This document shows, one piece after another, positions 17,497-27,823 of a DNA stretch of 64,000 bases. Each line of letters starts with the position of its first letter. The first letter of the stretch is position 1. A program made the translations under genes and the position numbers. Origin of the DNA: Sphingomonadales bacterium (GTDB taxonomy: Bacteria; Pseudomonadota; Alphaproteobacteria; Sphingomonadales; Sphingomonadaceae); contig JACXVD010000006.1 in the NCBI GenBank assembly GCA_014763545.1, forward strand, positions 1 to 64,000. Direction: 5' to 3'. Below the pieces are notes generated by a model. The model searched no databases and was not told the origin of the DNA. It saw only the letters and a program-made list of their open reading frames with translations.

Positions 17497-19434
17497 ATGC
17501 TCAGTTTCTTCCGTAACTTCTTCAAATCAAAGCTTGGCGTGATCATCACCCTCGCGTTCCTGGCACTGATCGGCCTCGCTTTCGCAAGCGGCGACGTGGC
17601 CAGCAGCGGCGCGTTCGGCGGAGTCGCGGGGGGCGACCGGGTTGCCGTGGTCGGCAAGCAGAAGATCGGCAGCGGCGAATTGAGCCGCGCGGTCACCGCG
17701 CAGGTCGAAGGGATGCGGCAGCAGGATCCCACGCTGACCGTGCCCGCCTTCATCGCGCAGGGCGGCCTGGAAAAAGTGCTCGATTCGATGATCGACCGCT
17801 TCGCGCTGGGCGGATACGCGGAAAAAATCGGCCTGCGCGCGGGCAGCAACCTGGTCAACAGCGAGATCATCAAGCTGCCCGCCTTCACCGGGGCGGACGG
17901 CACTTTCGATGAAAATACCTATCGCGCGGCGATCGCCCAGCGCGGGCTGACCGACAAGATGGTGCGCAGCGACCTCGGCAACGGGCTGCTGGCGCAGCAG
18001 CTGCTGCTGCCTGCTTCCTATGGCGCGCAGATCCCCGACAAATTCGTGATCCACTATGCCTCGCTGCTCAAGGAACGGCGCAAGGGCACGATTACCGTGA
18101 TCATGAGCGCCCCCTACGAGCCCAAGGGCGCGCCGACCGGGGCGCAGCTGCAGGCCTATTACGAGGCCAACAAGAAGAACTACATCCGCCCCGAACGTCG
18201 CGTCATCCGCTACGCCACCTTCGGCGCGGCGCAGATCACCGACCGGATCGAACCGACCGACAACGAAATCGCGGCGCAGTACAAGAAAGACGCCGCGAAA
18301 TATGCCGCCAGCGAAACGCGCAGCTTCACCCAGCTGATCGTGCCCACGCAGCAGAAGGCCGCTGACATCGCCAAGAGCGTGGCCACGGGCGGCTCGCTCG
18401 AAGCGGCAGCACGCAGCGCCGGGCTGCAGACCGCCAAGATCGGCCCGGTCGACAAGGCGAAGCTGGCCAATGATGCCTCGCAGGCCGTGGCCGATGCGGC
18501 TTTCGCCGCTGCCAGCGGCAAGCTCGCGCAGGTCGCGCGCGGCCCGATCGGCTGGTATGTCGTCCGCGTCGACCAGGTGACCAAGATTCCGGCGCGCAGC
18601 CTCGCCGAAGTGCGCGGGTCGATCGCCGATACGCTGCGCGAACAGAACAAGCGCAAGGCGATGTCGGATCTTGCCGCCAATATCGAGGAACAGATCGACG
18701 GCGGCACCGCGCTGACCGAGGTGGCCGACCAGCTTGGCGTCAAGCTCGCCTCGACCCAGCCGCTCACCGCGACCGGCCAGGTTTACGGCAAGCCGAACGA
18801 AAGCGCCCCGCAACTGCTCGCCCCGGCGATCGCCGCCGCCTTCCAGATGGAAGACGAAGGCGAACCGCAGCTGGCCGATGTCGGCAAGGGCGACACCTTC
18901 CTGATCTACGAGGTTTCGCAGATCACGCCGTCCTCCGCCGCGCCGCTGGCCGAGATCACCCCCGAGGTGACCGCCGAATGGCGCCGGGCCGAAGGCGCGA
19001 AGAAGGCAAAGGAAGTAGCCGACAAGGTGCTCGCACGCCTCGTGCGCGGCGAAAGCCTCGACAAGGCACTGGCCGAAGAGAAGGTCGCCGGGCCCAAGGT
19101 CGACCATGTCGATCTCTCGCGCGAAGAAATCGCCCGCACCGGCCAGCAGGTACCCGCCCCGCTGGCGCTGTTCTTCAGCATGGCGCAAGGCACCTCGAAA
19201 AAGCTCGAAGCGCCGGGCGATAACGGCTGGTTCCTCGTCAGCCTGGCCGAAATCGTGCCGGGGACGATGAGCAAGGACGATCCGATGTTCAAGGACGCGA
19301 AGACCCAGCTCGCCACCTCCACCGGGCAGGAATATGCCGAACAGCTGCAGGGCGCGATCCGCAAGGAAATGAAGATCGAACGCAACAAGCCCGCGATCGA
19401 TGCGGTGCGCAAGCAGCTCACCGGCGAAAGCTGA
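17497..19434 (+). CDS. PpiD-like periplasmic peptidyl-prolyl isomerase/chaperone
   Basis: 645 residues, start at ATG 17497 (MLSFFRNFFKSKLG). One N-terminal TM helix (about 13-30), a SurA/PpiD N-terminal chaperone domain to about residue 170, a parvulin-type rotamase region around residues 220-360 and further helical repeats. Anchored in the inner membrane facing the periplasm; assists folding of exported proteins. It directly precedes trpE, a usual arrangement in Sphingomonadales; the stop overlaps the extended trpE frame. Confidence 0.85.
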   Translation: MLSFFRNFFKSKLGVIITLAFLALIGLAFASGDVASSGAFGGVAGGDRVAVVGKQKIGSGELSRAVTAQVEGMRQQDPTLTVPAFIAQGGLEKVLDSMIDRFALGGYAEKIGLRAGSNLVNSEIIKLPAFTGADGTFDENTYRAAIAQRGLTDKMVRSDLGNGLLAQQLLLPASYGAQIPDKFVIHYASLLKERRKGTITVIMSAPYEPKGAPTGAQLQAYYEANKKNYIRPERRVIRYATFGAAQITDRIEPTDNEIAAQYKKDAAKYAASETRSFTQLIVPTQQKAADIAKSVATGGSLEAAARSAGLQTAKIGPVDKAKLANDASQAVADAAFAAASGKLAQVARGPIGWYVVRVDQVTKIPARSLAEVRGSIADTLREQNKRKAMSDLAANIEEQIDGGTALTEVADQLGVKLASTQPLTATGQVYGKPNESAPQLLAPAIAAAFQMEDEGEPQLADVGKGDTFLIYEVSQITPSSAAPLAEITPEVTAEWRRAEGAKKAKEVADKVLARLVRGESLDKALAEEKVAGPKVDHVDLSREEIARTGQQVPAPLALFFSMAQGTSKKLEAPGDNGWFLVSLAEIVPGTMSKDDPMFKDAKTQLATSTGQEYAEQLQGAIRKEMKIERNKPAIDAVRKQLTGES

Positions 19435-19526
19435 GGCTCGCCCTGGCCGGATATTCGCCTGAGAACGCGGGCGCCGCGCAGGAAGCCCTCGCCCGCGGCG
19501 CGCATGCGCTCGTCTGGCGGCGGGTC

Positions 19527-20978
19527 GTGGCCGATACGCAGACGCCCGTCGGTGCCGCGCTGAAGCTGTTCGAACCCGGGCGGGGCGACTTCCTGCTCGA
19601 ATCGGTCGAAGGGGGCGAGGTGCGCGGGCGCTACAGCCTGCTGGGGATCGATCCCGATCTCGTCTTCCGGGCAACCGGCACACAGGCCGAGATAAATGCC
19701 GACTGGCGCCACGACCGCGAGGCCTTCCGCCCGTGCGAAGGTGACAGCCTGGCGGAACTGCGTGCGCTGGTCGCATCCTGCCGGATCGCAGATGTGCCCG
19801 CTGCCCTGCCCCCCGCGCTCGCCTGCGTGGTCGGCTATTTCGGTTACGAGACCATCGGCCTGGTCGAAAAGCTGCCCCGTGCGCCGCAAGGTGCGCTGCA
19901 GGTGCCCGACATGCTGTTCGTGCGCCCGCAGTTGATCCTGGTGTTCGATGGGCTGTCGGACGAATTGTTCTGCATTGCCCCGCTGTGGGCCGATCCGGCG
20001 ACCGACCCCGCCCACGCCATCGAAGCGGCGGGCGAGCGGATCGACGAGGCCCTGCGCAGGCTGGACGGCTCCTTGCCCGCCGAAGCCGCGGTTGCCGAAC
20101 TGCCCGAAATGCAGCTTTCGCCGACCATGGCGCCGGGCGAATATGGCGCGATGGTCGCCCGCGCGAAGGACTATATCGAGGCGGGCGACATCTTCCAGGT
20201 CGTGCTGGCCCAGCGCTTCACCTGCCCCTTCCCGCTGCCGCCGATGGCGCTGTATCGCTCCTTGCGGCGGGTCAATCCCTCGCCCTTCCTCTATCTGCTC
20301 GACCTGCCGGGCTTCGCGGTGGTCGGCTCCAGCCCCGAAATCCTCGTGCGCGTGCGCGCCAATGACGCGGGCGAACCCGAAGTGACCATTCGCCCGATCG
20401 CCGGAACGCGCCCGCGCGGCGCGACGGCAGAGGCTGACAAGGCGGCAGAGGAAAGCCTGCTGGCCGACGCCAAGGAACGCGCCGAGCATCTGATGCTGCT
20501 CGATCTCGGGCGCAACGACGTCGGCCGCGTGGCCGCGCGCGGCAGCGTCGAGGTCACGGCCAGCTTCACCATCGAGCGTTACAGCCATGTCATGCACATC
20601 GTCAGCAATGTGATCGGTCGGCTCGCGCCCGAACACGATGCGCTCGATGCCTTGTTCGCCGGTTTCCCCGCAGGGACAGTGAGCGGCGCGCCGAAAATCC
20701 GCGCCTGCGAGATCATTGCCGAACTCGAACCCGAAACGCGCGGCGCCTATGCCGGCGGGGTGGGCTATTTCGCGCCCGACGGATCGGTCGACAGTTGCAT
20801 CGTGCTGCGCACGGCGGTGGTCAAGGACGGGGTGATGCATGTGCAGGCGGGCGCGGGCATCGTCGCCGACAGCGATCCCGACTACGAACAGCGCGAATGC
20901 GTGGCCAAGGCCAGCGCGCTGATCGCCGCCGCGCGCGAGGCTGCCCGCATCGCGCAGGAACCGGGCTTCGGGCAATGA
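19527..20978 (+). CDS. trpE: Anthranilate synthase component I
   Basis: 483 residues from GTG 19527. The chorismate-binding domain has the conserved IRPIAGTRPRG, LLDLGRNDVGRV, RYSHVMHIVS and FPAGTVSGAPK segments. Makes anthranilate from chorismate with TrpG. The frame stays open for 32 codons upstream (to CTG 19431) and reads LALAGYSPENAGAAQEAL..., which looks like normal TrpE N-terminal sequence. The real start may therefore be a rare codon at or near 19431, overlapping the preceding stop. Confidence 0.93.
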   Translation: MADTQTPVGAALKLFEPGRGDFLLESVEGGEVRGRYSLLGIDPDLVFRATGTQAEINADWRHDREAFRPCEGDSLAELRALVASCRIADVPAALPPALACVVGYFGYETIGLVEKLPRAPQGALQVPDMLFVRPQLILVFDGLSDELFCIAPLWADPATDPAHAIEAAGERIDEALRRLDGSLPAEAAVAELPEMQLSPTMAPGEYGAMVARAKDYIEAGDIFQVVLAQRFTCPFPLPPMALYRSLRRVNPSPFLYLLDLPGFAVVGSSPEILVRVRANDAGEPEVTIRPIAGTRPRGATAEADKAAEESLLADAKERAEHLMLLDLGRNDVGRVAARGSVEVTASFTIERYSHVMHIVSNVIGRLAPEHDALDALFAGFPAGTVSGAPKIRACEIIAELEPETRGAYAGGVGYFAPDGSVDSCIVLRTAVVKDGVMHVQAGAGIVADSDPDYEQRECVAKASALIAAAREAARIAQEPGFGQ

Positions 20979-21805
20979 GAGCGCTCGCACCCGCCCTGCT
21001 GCTTGCGCTTGCTGCCTGCAACCAGCAGGGGGGTGAGCCGGTGCAGCGCATCGACCTCGACGAGATCGGGCCGAATGCCCCCAAGGAAACCGCCACGCCC
21101 AGCCCGACGCCCAGCGTGGCGGCGGCGGACGATGCCTGCCGCGACGTGAGCTTTGGCGGCGCATCGCTGACCGATTGCGTGGCCGATCCGGCCAGGCACA
21201 CGATCATGACCGCATTGGCACCCGAAAGCGGCACGCCGTGGCGCGGGTTCGCGGGGCTGAAGGCGGCGATCGAGCCGGATGCGAAGGTCGCCTTCGCGGT
21301 CAACGCCGGGATGTTCGACGGCGAAGGCAAGCCGATCGGTTATTACGTCGAAGACGGCAACCGGCTGAAGGAACTCAATCGCGCGGATGGGCCGGGCAAT
21401 TTCCACATGAAGCCCAACGGCGTGTTCTTCGGCACCGGCGGCAAGTGGCGCGTGATGGACAGCGACCGCTTCTATTCCACGGTCGGCGACCGCCCCGCCT
21501 TCGGCACCCAGAGCGGGCCGATGCTGGTGGTGGGCGGCAAGCTGCACCCGCAGATTACCGACGACGGGCCGAGCAAGGCGATCCGCAACGGCGTAGGCGT
21601 CGACAGCGCGGGCCGCGCGCATTTCGTGATCTCGAACGAACCGGTCAGCTTCGGCGTTATCGCCCGTTATTTCCGCGACGAGGTGAAGGCGAAGGACGCG
21701 CTGTTCCTCGACGGCAACGTCTCGGCCCTGTGGGACCCGGCGCGCGGCCGGATGGACGCACGCACGCCCATCGGGCCGATGCTGGTGGTGACCGAGAAGG
21801 AGTAA
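20975..21805 (+). CDS. Lipoprotein with phosphodiester glycosidase (NAGPA/DUF2233) domain
   Basis: 276 residues. A signal peptide with lipobox LALAAC (Cys15) is followed by a Thr/Pro/Ser linker. The domain contains FAVNAGMFDGEGKPIGYY, a GVFFGTG segment, SGPMLVV and the GNVSAL region, as in the phosphodiester glycosidase family. Likely outer-membrane or periplasmic; the substrate is unknown. The ATG overlaps the trpE stop, so it is co-expressed with tryptophan biosynthesis without an obvious link to it. Confidence 0.8.
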   Translation: MRALAPALLLALAACNQQGGEPVQRIDLDEIGPNAPKETATPSPTPSVAAADDACRDVSFGGASLTDCVADPARHTIMTALAPESGTPWRGFAGLKAAIEPDAKVAFAVNAGMFDGEGKPIGYYVEDGNRLKELNRADGPGNFHMKPNGVFFGTGGKWRVMDSDRFYSTVGDRPAFGTQSGPMLVVGGKLHPQITDDGPSKAIRNGVGVDSAGRAHFVISNEPVSFGVIARYFRDEVKAKDALFLDGNVSALWDPARGRMDARTPIGPMLVVTEKE

Positions 21806-21809
21806 GCCC

Positions 21810-22766
21810 ATGACCGAACGCCGCACGCTGTATCCGCCCATCGAACCCTACGAAACCGGCATGCTCGATGTGGGCGACGGGCATTCGCTCTATTGGGAAC
21901 GCTGCGGCACCAGGGGCGCAAAGCCAGTGGTGTTCCTCCATGGCGGGCCGGGCAGCGGGATCAGCCCGGGGCAGCGCCAGCAGTTCGACCCGGCGCTTTA
22001 CGATATCCTGCTGTTCGACCAGCGCGGTTGCGGCCGGTCCACCCCCTTCGCCTGCCTCGAGCACAACACCACCTGGGATCTCGTCGCCGATATCGAGCGG
22101 CTGCGCGAAATGTGCGGGCACGAGAAGTGGCAGGTGTTCGGCGGCAGCTGGGGATCGACCCTGTCGCTCGCCTATGCCGAAACCCATCCCGAGCGGGTGA
22201 CCGAACTGGTGCTGCGCGGCATCTTCCTCGCGCGCCAGTGCGAACTCGACTGGCTCTATGCATATGGCGCCTCGGAACTCTATCCCGAAGGCTGGGACGC
22301 CTATGTCGGCCATATCCCCGAGGATGAGCGCGGCGACCTGGTCGGCGCCTACCACCGCCGCCTGACCAGCGACGACGATGCGGTGAAGCTCGCCGCGGCC
22401 AAGGCGTGGAGCCTGTGGGAAGGCCTGACGGTGACCCTGCTGCCCGACCCGGCGATGCTCGAGGAATTCACCGACGATGCGCATGCCATCGCCATCGCGC
22501 GGATCGAAAACCATTATTTCATGCACAAATGCTGGCTGGAAGAAGCGCAATTGCTCGCCAACGCCCACAAGCTGCGCGGCATCCCGGGCTTTATCGCGCA
22601 GGGCCGCCACGATTGCTGCACGCCCCCCTCAGCTGCGTGGGCGCTGAAACAGGCATGGCCCGAGGTCGAGCTGGAAATCGTGCCCGACGGCGGGCACCTC
22701 TACACCGAGCCCGGCATCACCGATGCGCTCGTCCGTGCGACCGACCGCTTCGCCGGGAAGGCTTGA
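21810..22766 (+). CDS. pip: Proline iminopeptidase
   Basis: 318 residues. Alpha/beta hydrolase of the S33 family: oxyanion loop HGGPGSG, the DQRGCGRSTP segment, nucleophile in GGSWGSTL, and the late His in PDGGHLY. Removes N-terminal proline from peptides in the cytoplasm. SD AAGGAG seven bases before the ATG. It lies between trpE and trpG, in the same direction. Confidence 0.93.
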   Translation: MTERRTLYPPIEPYETGMLDVGDGHSLYWERCGTRGAKPVVFLHGGPGSGISPGQRQQFDPALYDILLFDQRGCGRSTPFACLEHNTTWDLVADIERLREMCGHEKWQVFGGSWGSTLSLAYAETHPERVTELVLRGIFLARQCELDWLYAYGASELYPEGWDAYVGHIPEDERGDLVGAYHRRLTSDDDAVKLAAAKAWSLWEGLTVTLLPDPAMLEEFTDDAHAIAIARIENHYFMHKCWLEEAQLLANAHKLRGIPGFIAQGRHDCCTPPSAAWALKQAWPEVELEIVPDGGHLYTEPGITDALVRATDRFAGKA

Positions 22767-22811
22767 TCGCGCCCGATAATCGGGCAAAGGCGAAGCCGAA
22801 AGAGTAAGCCC

Positions 22812-23396
22812 ATGATCCTTGTCATCGACAATTACGACAGCTTCACCTTCAACCTGGTCCACTACCTGATGGAACTGGGCGCGGATGTGCAGGTGGTGCG
22901 CAACGATGCGCTGACCCCGGCGGAGGCGCTGGCGACGGGTGCGAAGGGTATCCTGCTCTCGCCCGGCCCCTGCACGCCCAACGAAGCGGGCATCTGCCTC
23001 GACCTCGTCGGGGCCTGTGCCGAAACGAAGACCCCGCTGCTCGGCGTGTGCCTCGGCCACCAGTCGATCGGGCAGTATTTCGGCGGCAAGGTGGTTCGCG
23101 GCGGGCTGATGCATGGCAAGACCAGCCCGGTGACGCACGATGGCAGCGGCGTGTTCGCCGGCCTTCCCAGTCCCTTCACCGCCACCCGCTATCACTCGCT
23201 GATCGTGGAGGACATTCCCGATTGCCTGGCCGTCAATGCGCGCAGCGACGATGCCCATGTGCAGGGTTTCCGCCATGTCGAGCTGCCGATCCACGGCGTG
23301 CAGTTCCACCCCGAGAGCATCGCGACCGAACACGGCCACGACCTGCTCGCCAATTTCCTGCGCATCTGCGGGATGAACGCCGTCCAGATCGCATGA
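22812..23396 (+). CDS. trpG: Anthranilate synthase component II (glutamine amidotransferase)
   Basis: 194 residues. [13 protein letters not shown] at the N-terminus, nucleophile Cys in GVCLGHQ and the His-Pro-Glu of FHPESI. Supplies ammonia to TrpE. A 6-bp stem (GCCCGA/TCGGGC) lies about 27 bases upstream of the ATG. The stop overlaps trpD by ATGA. Confidence 0.95.
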   Translation: MILVIDNYDSFTFNLVHYLMELGADVQVVRNDALTPAEALATGAKGILLSPGPCTPNEAGICLDLVGACAETKTPLLGVCLGHQSIGQYFGGKVVRGGLMHGKTSPVTHDGSGVFAGLPSPFTATRYHSLIVEDIPDCLAVNARSDDAHVQGFRHVELPIHGVQFHPESIATEHGHDLLANFLRICGMNAVQIA

Positions 23397-24385
23397 AGCA
23401 CCTGCCGCTCGCCGTGCCGCATATGAGCGAGGCCGAGGCCGAGGAGGTCTTCGGCTGGATCCTCGACGGCGATGCCAGCGACGAGGAAATCGCCCGCTTC
23501 CTGCTCGCCATGACCGAACGGAGCGAAACGGCGGACGAGATCGCCGGGGCCGCCCGTGCGCTGCGCGCCCGCTACATCCCCGTCAAAGGGCCGGACAACG
23601 CGATCGACGTTTGCGGCACCGGGGGCGACGGGCACCACACGCTCAACGTCTCCACCGCCGTCGGGCTGGTCGTCGCATCCTGCGGCGTGCCGGTCGCCCG
23701 CCACGGCAACCGCGCGATTTCCTCGCTGTCGGGCGTTGCCGACACGCTCGAGGTGTTGGGGCTCGACATGGCCGCCGCCGGGCGCACCGCCGAAAAGACG
23801 CTGGCCGAAATCGGCATCTGCTTCCTTTTCGCGCCCAATCACCACCCGGCGATGGTCCGCATCCAGCCGATCCGCAAGGCGCTGGGCCGCCGCACGATCT
23901 TCAACCTGATGGGGCCGCTGTCCAACCCGGTCGGGATCAAGCGCCAGCTGATCGGCATTGCCCGCCCGGGCTATGTCTCGATCTATGGCGACGCGACCGC
24001 GCGGCTGGGGACCGAGCGGACCTTCATCGTCTCGGGCGACGAGGGGCTGGACGAATTGAGCCTGGCGGGCGGCAACGAGATGGCCGATGTCGCCGGGCAC
24101 GAATTTGCGATGAAGCGGGTCGACGCGAGTATGGCCGGGCTCGACCACGCGCCGCTCGATGCCATTCGCGGCGGCGATCCGGCACATAACGCCAAGGCGC
24201 TGGCCGCGCTGCTCGATGGCGAACCCAGCGCCTATCGCGAAACGGTCAAGTTCAACACCGCTGCGGCGCTGATGGTTGCGGGCCGCATCGACGACTGGGC
24301 CGAAGGGGCCGCGATGGCTGCCGAGGCGCTCGATTCGGGCGCGACGAAGGCACTGCTCGCGCGCTGGATCGAGATGGCGAAATGA
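23393..24385 (+). CDS. trpD: Anthranilate phosphoribosyltransferase
   Basis: 330 residues from the ATG overlapping trpG. The phosphoribosyl-binding loop [16 protein letters not shown] and the RHGNRAISS motif are present. Transfers phosphoribose to anthranilate. The 4-base overlaps at both ends mark trpG-trpD-trpC as one translationally coupled unit. Confidence 0.96.
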   Translation: MKHLPLAVPHMSEAEAEEVFGWILDGDASDEEIARFLLAMTERSETADEIAGAARALRARYIPVKGPDNAIDVCGTGGDGHHTLNVSTAVGLVVASCGVPVARHGNRAISSLSGVADTLEVLGLDMAAAGRTAEKTLAEIGICFLFAPNHHPAMVRIQPIRKALGRRTIFNLMGPLSNPVGIKRQLIGIARPGYVSIYGDATARLGTERTFIVSGDEGLDELSLAGGNEMADVAGHEFAMKRVDASMAGLDHAPLDAIRGGDPAHNAKALAALLDGEPSAYRETVKFNTAAALMVAGRIDDWAEGAAMAAEALDSGATKALLARWIEMAK

Positions 24386-25167
24386 ACAAGCTGGACGAAA
24401 TCTGCGCCACCAAGCGCGAGGAAGTGGCCGCGCGCAAGGCGGTGACAAGCCTGGGCGACCTCGAAATCCGCGCCTCGGCCCAATTGCCGCCGCGCGGGTT
24501 CCTCCGCGCGCTGGAAGGGCGCGCAGCGGTCGGCTTCGGGCTGATCGCGGAGGTGAAGAAGGCGAGCCCCTCCAAGGGATTGATCCGCGCCGATTTCCAG
24601 CCTTCGGAACATGCCCGCGCCTATGCCAGCGGGGGCGCGGCGTGCCTGTCCGTGCTGACCGACGAGACATATTTCCAGGGGCACGAGGATTACCTGATCG
24701 AAGCCCGTGCCGCGTGCAACCTGCCCGTGCTGCGCAAGGATTTCATGGTCGATCCGTGGCAAGTGGCGGAAGCGCGCGCGATCGGGGCCGATGCGATCCT
24801 CATCATCGTCGCCGCGCTGGACGACGCGCAGATGGCCGAAATCGAAGCCGCGGCGATCGAACAGGGCATGGATGTGCTGGTCGAAGTCCACAATGAGGCG
24901 GAGATGGAACGCGCCCATGCGCTCCAGTCGCGTCTGATCGGGGTCAACAACCGCGATCTCAAGACCTTCACCACCGATCTTGCCACCACCGAACGCCTCG
25001 CCCCGCTGGCGCCCGAAGGGGCGCTGCTGGTCGGCGAAAGCGGGATCAACAGCCACGCCGACTGCCTGCGCCTCACTGCCGCCGGCGTACGCTGTTTCCT
25101 CGTCGGCGAGAGCCTGATGCGGCAGGCCGATGTCGAGGCCGCAACGCGGGCACTGCTGCAGAGCTAG
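24382..25167 (+). CDS. trpC: Indole-3-glycerol phosphate synthase
   Basis: 261 residues, monofunctional (no fused TrpF). TIM barrel with [18 protein letters not shown] and [10 protein letters not shown] motifs and the C-terminal GESGI phosphate site. Overlaps trpD by ATGA; a terminator-like hairpin lies about 95 bases downstream. Confidence 0.96.
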   Translation: MNKLDEICATKREEVAARKAVTSLGDLEIRASAQLPPRGFLRALEGRAAVGFGLIAEVKKASPSKGLIRADFQPSEHARAYASGGAACLSVLTDETYFQGHEDYLIEARAACNLPVLRKDFMVDPWQVAEARAIGADAILIIVAALDDAQMAEIEAAAIEQGMDVLVEVHNEAEMERAHALQSRLIGVNNRDLKTFTTDLATTERLAPLAPEGALLVGESGINSHADCLRLTAAGVRCFLVGESLMRQADVEAATRALLQS

Positions 25168-25260
25168 CCAAGTGGGGGGCATCCTCGGTCAGCCTCTGTC
25201 CTACATCGCACAATTCTGCCATGCGTCCCGCATGATTGCGCTCGACAAACCTGCTTCCCG

Positions 25261-25298
25261 CCTGCCGTTCGCACCAGTCCGCACCCGGCAGGTTTTTT
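25261..25298 (+). terminator. Terminator-like hairpin between trpC and moaC, with an alternative 5' arm
   Basis: CCTGCCG (25261-25267) pairs with CGGCAGG (25286-25292) and six T follow. A second upstream arm AAACCTGC (25247-25254) can pair instead with GCAGGTTT (25289-25296). Most simply it ends the trp transcript; the two exclusive pairings also fit attenuation of moaC. Confidence 0.6.
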
Positions 25299-25353
25299 CC
25301 CGCCAGGACAGTGTAACATGCGGTCCATGTCTCGCAGGAAAGGGGCGCGTTTG

Positions 25354-25830
25354 ATGAACGGGCTGACCCATCTCGACGAAAATGGCGCGGCGCGCATGGT
25401 CGATGTCGGCGGCAAGGCAGAGAGCGCGCGCAAAGCCGTCGCCACGGGTCGCATCCGCATGTCGGCAGAGGCGCTGGCAGCCATCCGCAGCGGCGATGCC
25501 CCCAAGGGCGATGTGCTCGCCGCCGCGCGGATTGCCGGAATCATGGCGGCGAAGAAGACCGGCGAGCTGATCCCGTTGTGCCACCCGCTCGCGCTCGATG
25601 CGGTGAGCGTCGATTTCACCTTCGAAGATGGCGCGATCCGCGCGACCGCCACGGCCAGCCTGACGGGCAAGACGGGTGTAGAAATGGAAGCGATGACAGC
25701 TACTTGCGTCGCCCTGTTGACAATTTACGACATGGCCAAGGCGGTCGATAAGGCGATGGTGGTTGAAAGCGTGCGCCTGCTCGCCAAGAGTGGCGGCAAG
25801 TCGGGCGAGTGGCGCGCACCCGACGCATGA
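25354..25830 (+). CDS. moaC: Cyclic pyranopterin monophosphate synthase (molybdenum cofactor)
   Basis: 158 residues from the ATG at 25354, the usual MoaC length, with a GGAAAGGGG SD. Conserved [12 protein letters not shown] and LCHPLAL motifs. Converts the MoaA product into cyclic pyranopterin monophosphate. Overlaps moeA by ATGA. Confidence 0.95.
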   Translation: MNGLTHLDENGAARMVDVGGKAESARKAVATGRIRMSAEALAAIRSGDAPKGDVLAAARIAGIMAAKKTGELIPLCHPLALDAVSVDFTFEDGAIRATATASLTGKTGVEMEAMTATCVALLTIYDMAKAVDKAMVVESVRLLAKSGGKSGEWRAPDA

Positions 25831-27026
25831 GCGCCCTGCCCCAACCGATCCCGCTGGAAGAAGCGCAGGCGCGGCTGCTGGCGCTGGCCAGCTCTCTTCC
25901 GCCGGAGAAACTGCCTGCCGAAGAGGCACTTGGCCGCTATCTTTCGACACCGCTCAACGCCCGACGCACCCAGCCATCGGCCGATCTTTCCGCCATGGAC
26001 GGCTATGCACTGGCGGGCGACGGCCCCTGGCAAGTGGTCGGCGAAAGCCGCTGCGGCGCACCCTTCACGGGTGAAATCGCAGCTGGCGAGGCCATTCGTA
26101 TCTCCACCGGCGCGATCGTCCCTACAGGGTCCGACCGGGTGCTGCTGCAGGAAGATGCGGCGCGGGACGGTGCGCATCTTGCGCTCGCCGGTCCCAATCC
26201 TCCGCCCGGCAAGCATATCCGCCGCTGCGGGTTCGACTTTGCACAAGGCGATGCCCTGCTCCCGGCAGGCACGCGGATCGACGCGCCGGAACTGGCGCTG
26301 GCGATCTCGGCCGGTCATGGGCGGCTCGATGTCCGGCGCCGCCCGGCGATTGCCGTGCTCGACAGCGGCGACGAGTTGGCAGCCGATCCCGAGAATTGCG
26401 CTCCCGGCCAGCTTCCCGCCAGCAACGGGCCGATGATCGCCGCTCTGGCAGCGCAGGTGCCGTGCGACATCCGCCGCCACGGGCCGGTGGGGGACAACAT
26501 GCCTGCCCTCGCAGCGGCACTCGCGCAGTGCGACGGGGTGGATGTGCTGGTGACGAGTGGGGGCGCCTCGGTCGGCGATCACGATTTGATCCAGCCTGCG
26601 CTGGAGGCATGGGGTGCGCAGATCGCCTTCTGGCGGGTCGCCATCCGGCCGGGCAAGCCGCTGCTGGTCGCGACCAAGGGCAACACCATCGTGCTGGGCC
26701 TGCCGGGCAATCCGGTATCCGCCTATGTCACTGCACAGCTGTTCCTCCTGCCCCTGCTACGCACGCTTTCGGGCGCGGTCGAGCCGCTGCCGCGCCGGGC
26801 GATGCTGCCGCTCGCCTGCGACCTGCCGCCGGTGGGTAGCCGCCGCATCTTCCTGCGCGCGACGTGGGACGGGGGATTGGTGTGCCCCGTTTCCGAACAG
26901 GACTCCGCCGCCCTGCTCGCCCTCAGTCGCGCCGATGTGCTGATCGAACGCCCCGAAGGCAGCGGCGAAGCCAAAGCGGGAACGGATGTTCCATGCATCC
27001 TGCTCCGAAATGGCGCAGTTGCTTGA
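25827..27026 (+). CDS. moeA: Molybdopterin molybdenumtransferase
   Basis: 399 residues. SAMDGYAL, the GGASVGDHD loop and [10 protein letters not shown], the active-site signatures of MoeA, are all present. Inserts molybdate into adenylated molybdopterin. The start overlaps the moaC stop; lexA follows after 104 bases with its own promoter. Confidence 0.95.
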   Translation: MSALPQPIPLEEAQARLLALASSLPPEKLPAEEALGRYLSTPLNARRTQPSADLSAMDGYALAGDGPWQVVGESRCGAPFTGEIAAGEAIRISTGAIVPTGSDRVLLQEDAARDGAHLALAGPNPPPGKHIRRCGFDFAQGDALLPAGTRIDAPELALAISAGHGRLDVRRRPAIAVLDSGDELAADPENCAPGQLPASNGPMIAALAAQVPCDIRRHGPVGDNMPALAAALAQCDGVDVLVTSGGASVGDHDLIQPALEAWGAQIAFWRVAIRPGKPLLVATKGNTIVLGLPGNPVSAYVTAQLFLLPLLRTLSGAVEPLPRRAMLPLACDLPPVGSRRIFLRATWDGGLVCPVSEQDSAALLALSRADVLIERPEGSGEAKAGTDVPCILLRNGAVA

Positions 27027-27051
27027 CTTGTCCCGATTGGTTGCCTAAACG
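27023..27051 (+). promoter_or_regulatory. Likely lexA promoter
   Basis: TTGACT, 17 bases, TAAACG, directly followed by the LexA box. The -35 is strong, the -10 weak. Confidence 0.5.
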
Positions 27052-27065
27052 TTCCACATTCGTTC
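27051..27065 (+). promoter_or_regulatory. LexA (SOS) box upstream of lexA
   Basis: GTTC-N7-GTTC, the exact alphaproteobacterial LexA operator, 66 bases before the lexA start and overlapping the promoter's downstream edge. It implies autoregulation. Confidence 0.85.
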
Positions 27066-27130
27066 GCTTGCCACCCCGGTCGGTGGCGGGTCGAGGACGA
27101 TAGGTTGAGGCGACCAGGGAGTGTTTCGCC

Positions 27131-27823
27131 ATGCTGACTGCCAAGCAGCACGAATTGATCCGGTTTATCCAGGCCAAGCTGGAAGAGACGGGTATTTCGC
27201 CCTCTTTCGAGGAAATGAAGGAGGCGCTCGACCTCAAGAGCAAGTCGGGCGTGCACCGGCTGATCTCCGCGCTCGAAGAACGCGGCTTCATCCGCCGCCT
27301 GCCCAACCGCGCCCGCGCGCTGGAGGTGATCCGCCAGCCTGAAGATGCGGTGCCCGGCGCCGTGATCCGCAAGCCCGCGGCGAACGACATTATCGGCAAG
27401 GCGGCTACTCCGCCGGCCCGCCAGCCCGAAGCGGCCAACGACATTATCGAGGTGCCGCTGCACGGTCGCATTGCCGCCGGTGCGCCGATCGAGGCGCTCG
27501 AAGGGCAGAGCTCGATGCCGGTTCCGGCTGCACTGCTCGGCCCGGGCGAACATTATGCACTCGAGGTTTCGGGCGATTCGATGATCGAAGCAGGGATTTT
27601 CGACGGCGACTATGCGCTGGTGAAGCGCACCGAAACCGCGCGCGACGGGGAAATCGTCGTCGCTCTGGTCAACAACGAGGAAGCGACGCTCAAATATCTG
27701 CGGCGCGAAAACGGCATGATCCGGCTCGATCCGGCCAATGGCGCCTATGAACCGCAGATCTATCAGCCGAGCCAGGTGCAGGTGCAGGGCAAGCTCGCGG
27801 GCCTGCTCCGCCGCTATCACTGA
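27131..27823 (+). CDS. lexA: SOS repressor LexA
   Basis: 230 residues. Winged helix at residues 1-65 ([24 protein letters not shown]). Self-cleavage site Ala116-Gly117 in RIAAGAP, catalytic Ser150 in SGDSM and Lys188 in EATLKYL. The linker is long and repeats the hexapeptide AANDII. Represses DNA-damage genes and itself. The stop overlaps the convergent comEC end by 7 bases. Confidence 0.96.
   Translation: MLTAKQHELIRFIQAKLEETGISPSFEEMKEALDLKSKSGVHRLISALEERGFIRRLPNRARALEVIRQPEDAVPGAVIRKPAANDIIGKAATPPARQPEAANDIIEVPLHGRIAAGAPIEALEGQSSMPVPAALLGPGEHYALEVSGDSMIEAGIFDGDYALVKRTETARDGEIVVALVNNEEATLKYLRRENGMIRLDPANGAYEPQIYQPSQVQVQGKLAGLLRRYH

Noticed and set aside
19435-19526. Possible trp leader-peptide attenuator ahead of trpE
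   Set aside because: No Trp-rich short reading frame and no terminator hairpin; the region reads as trpE coding frame instead.
17527-19776. 749-codon minus-strand open frame opposite the PpiD-like gene
   Set aside because: Antisense shadow of GC-rich coding sequence; the plus-strand protein has a clear TM helix and chaperone domains.
22771-22785. GCCCGAT...ATCGGGC palindrome before trpG
   Set aside because: Short stem with a tiny loop, no T-run and no leader peptide; I could not support a terminator or attenuator.
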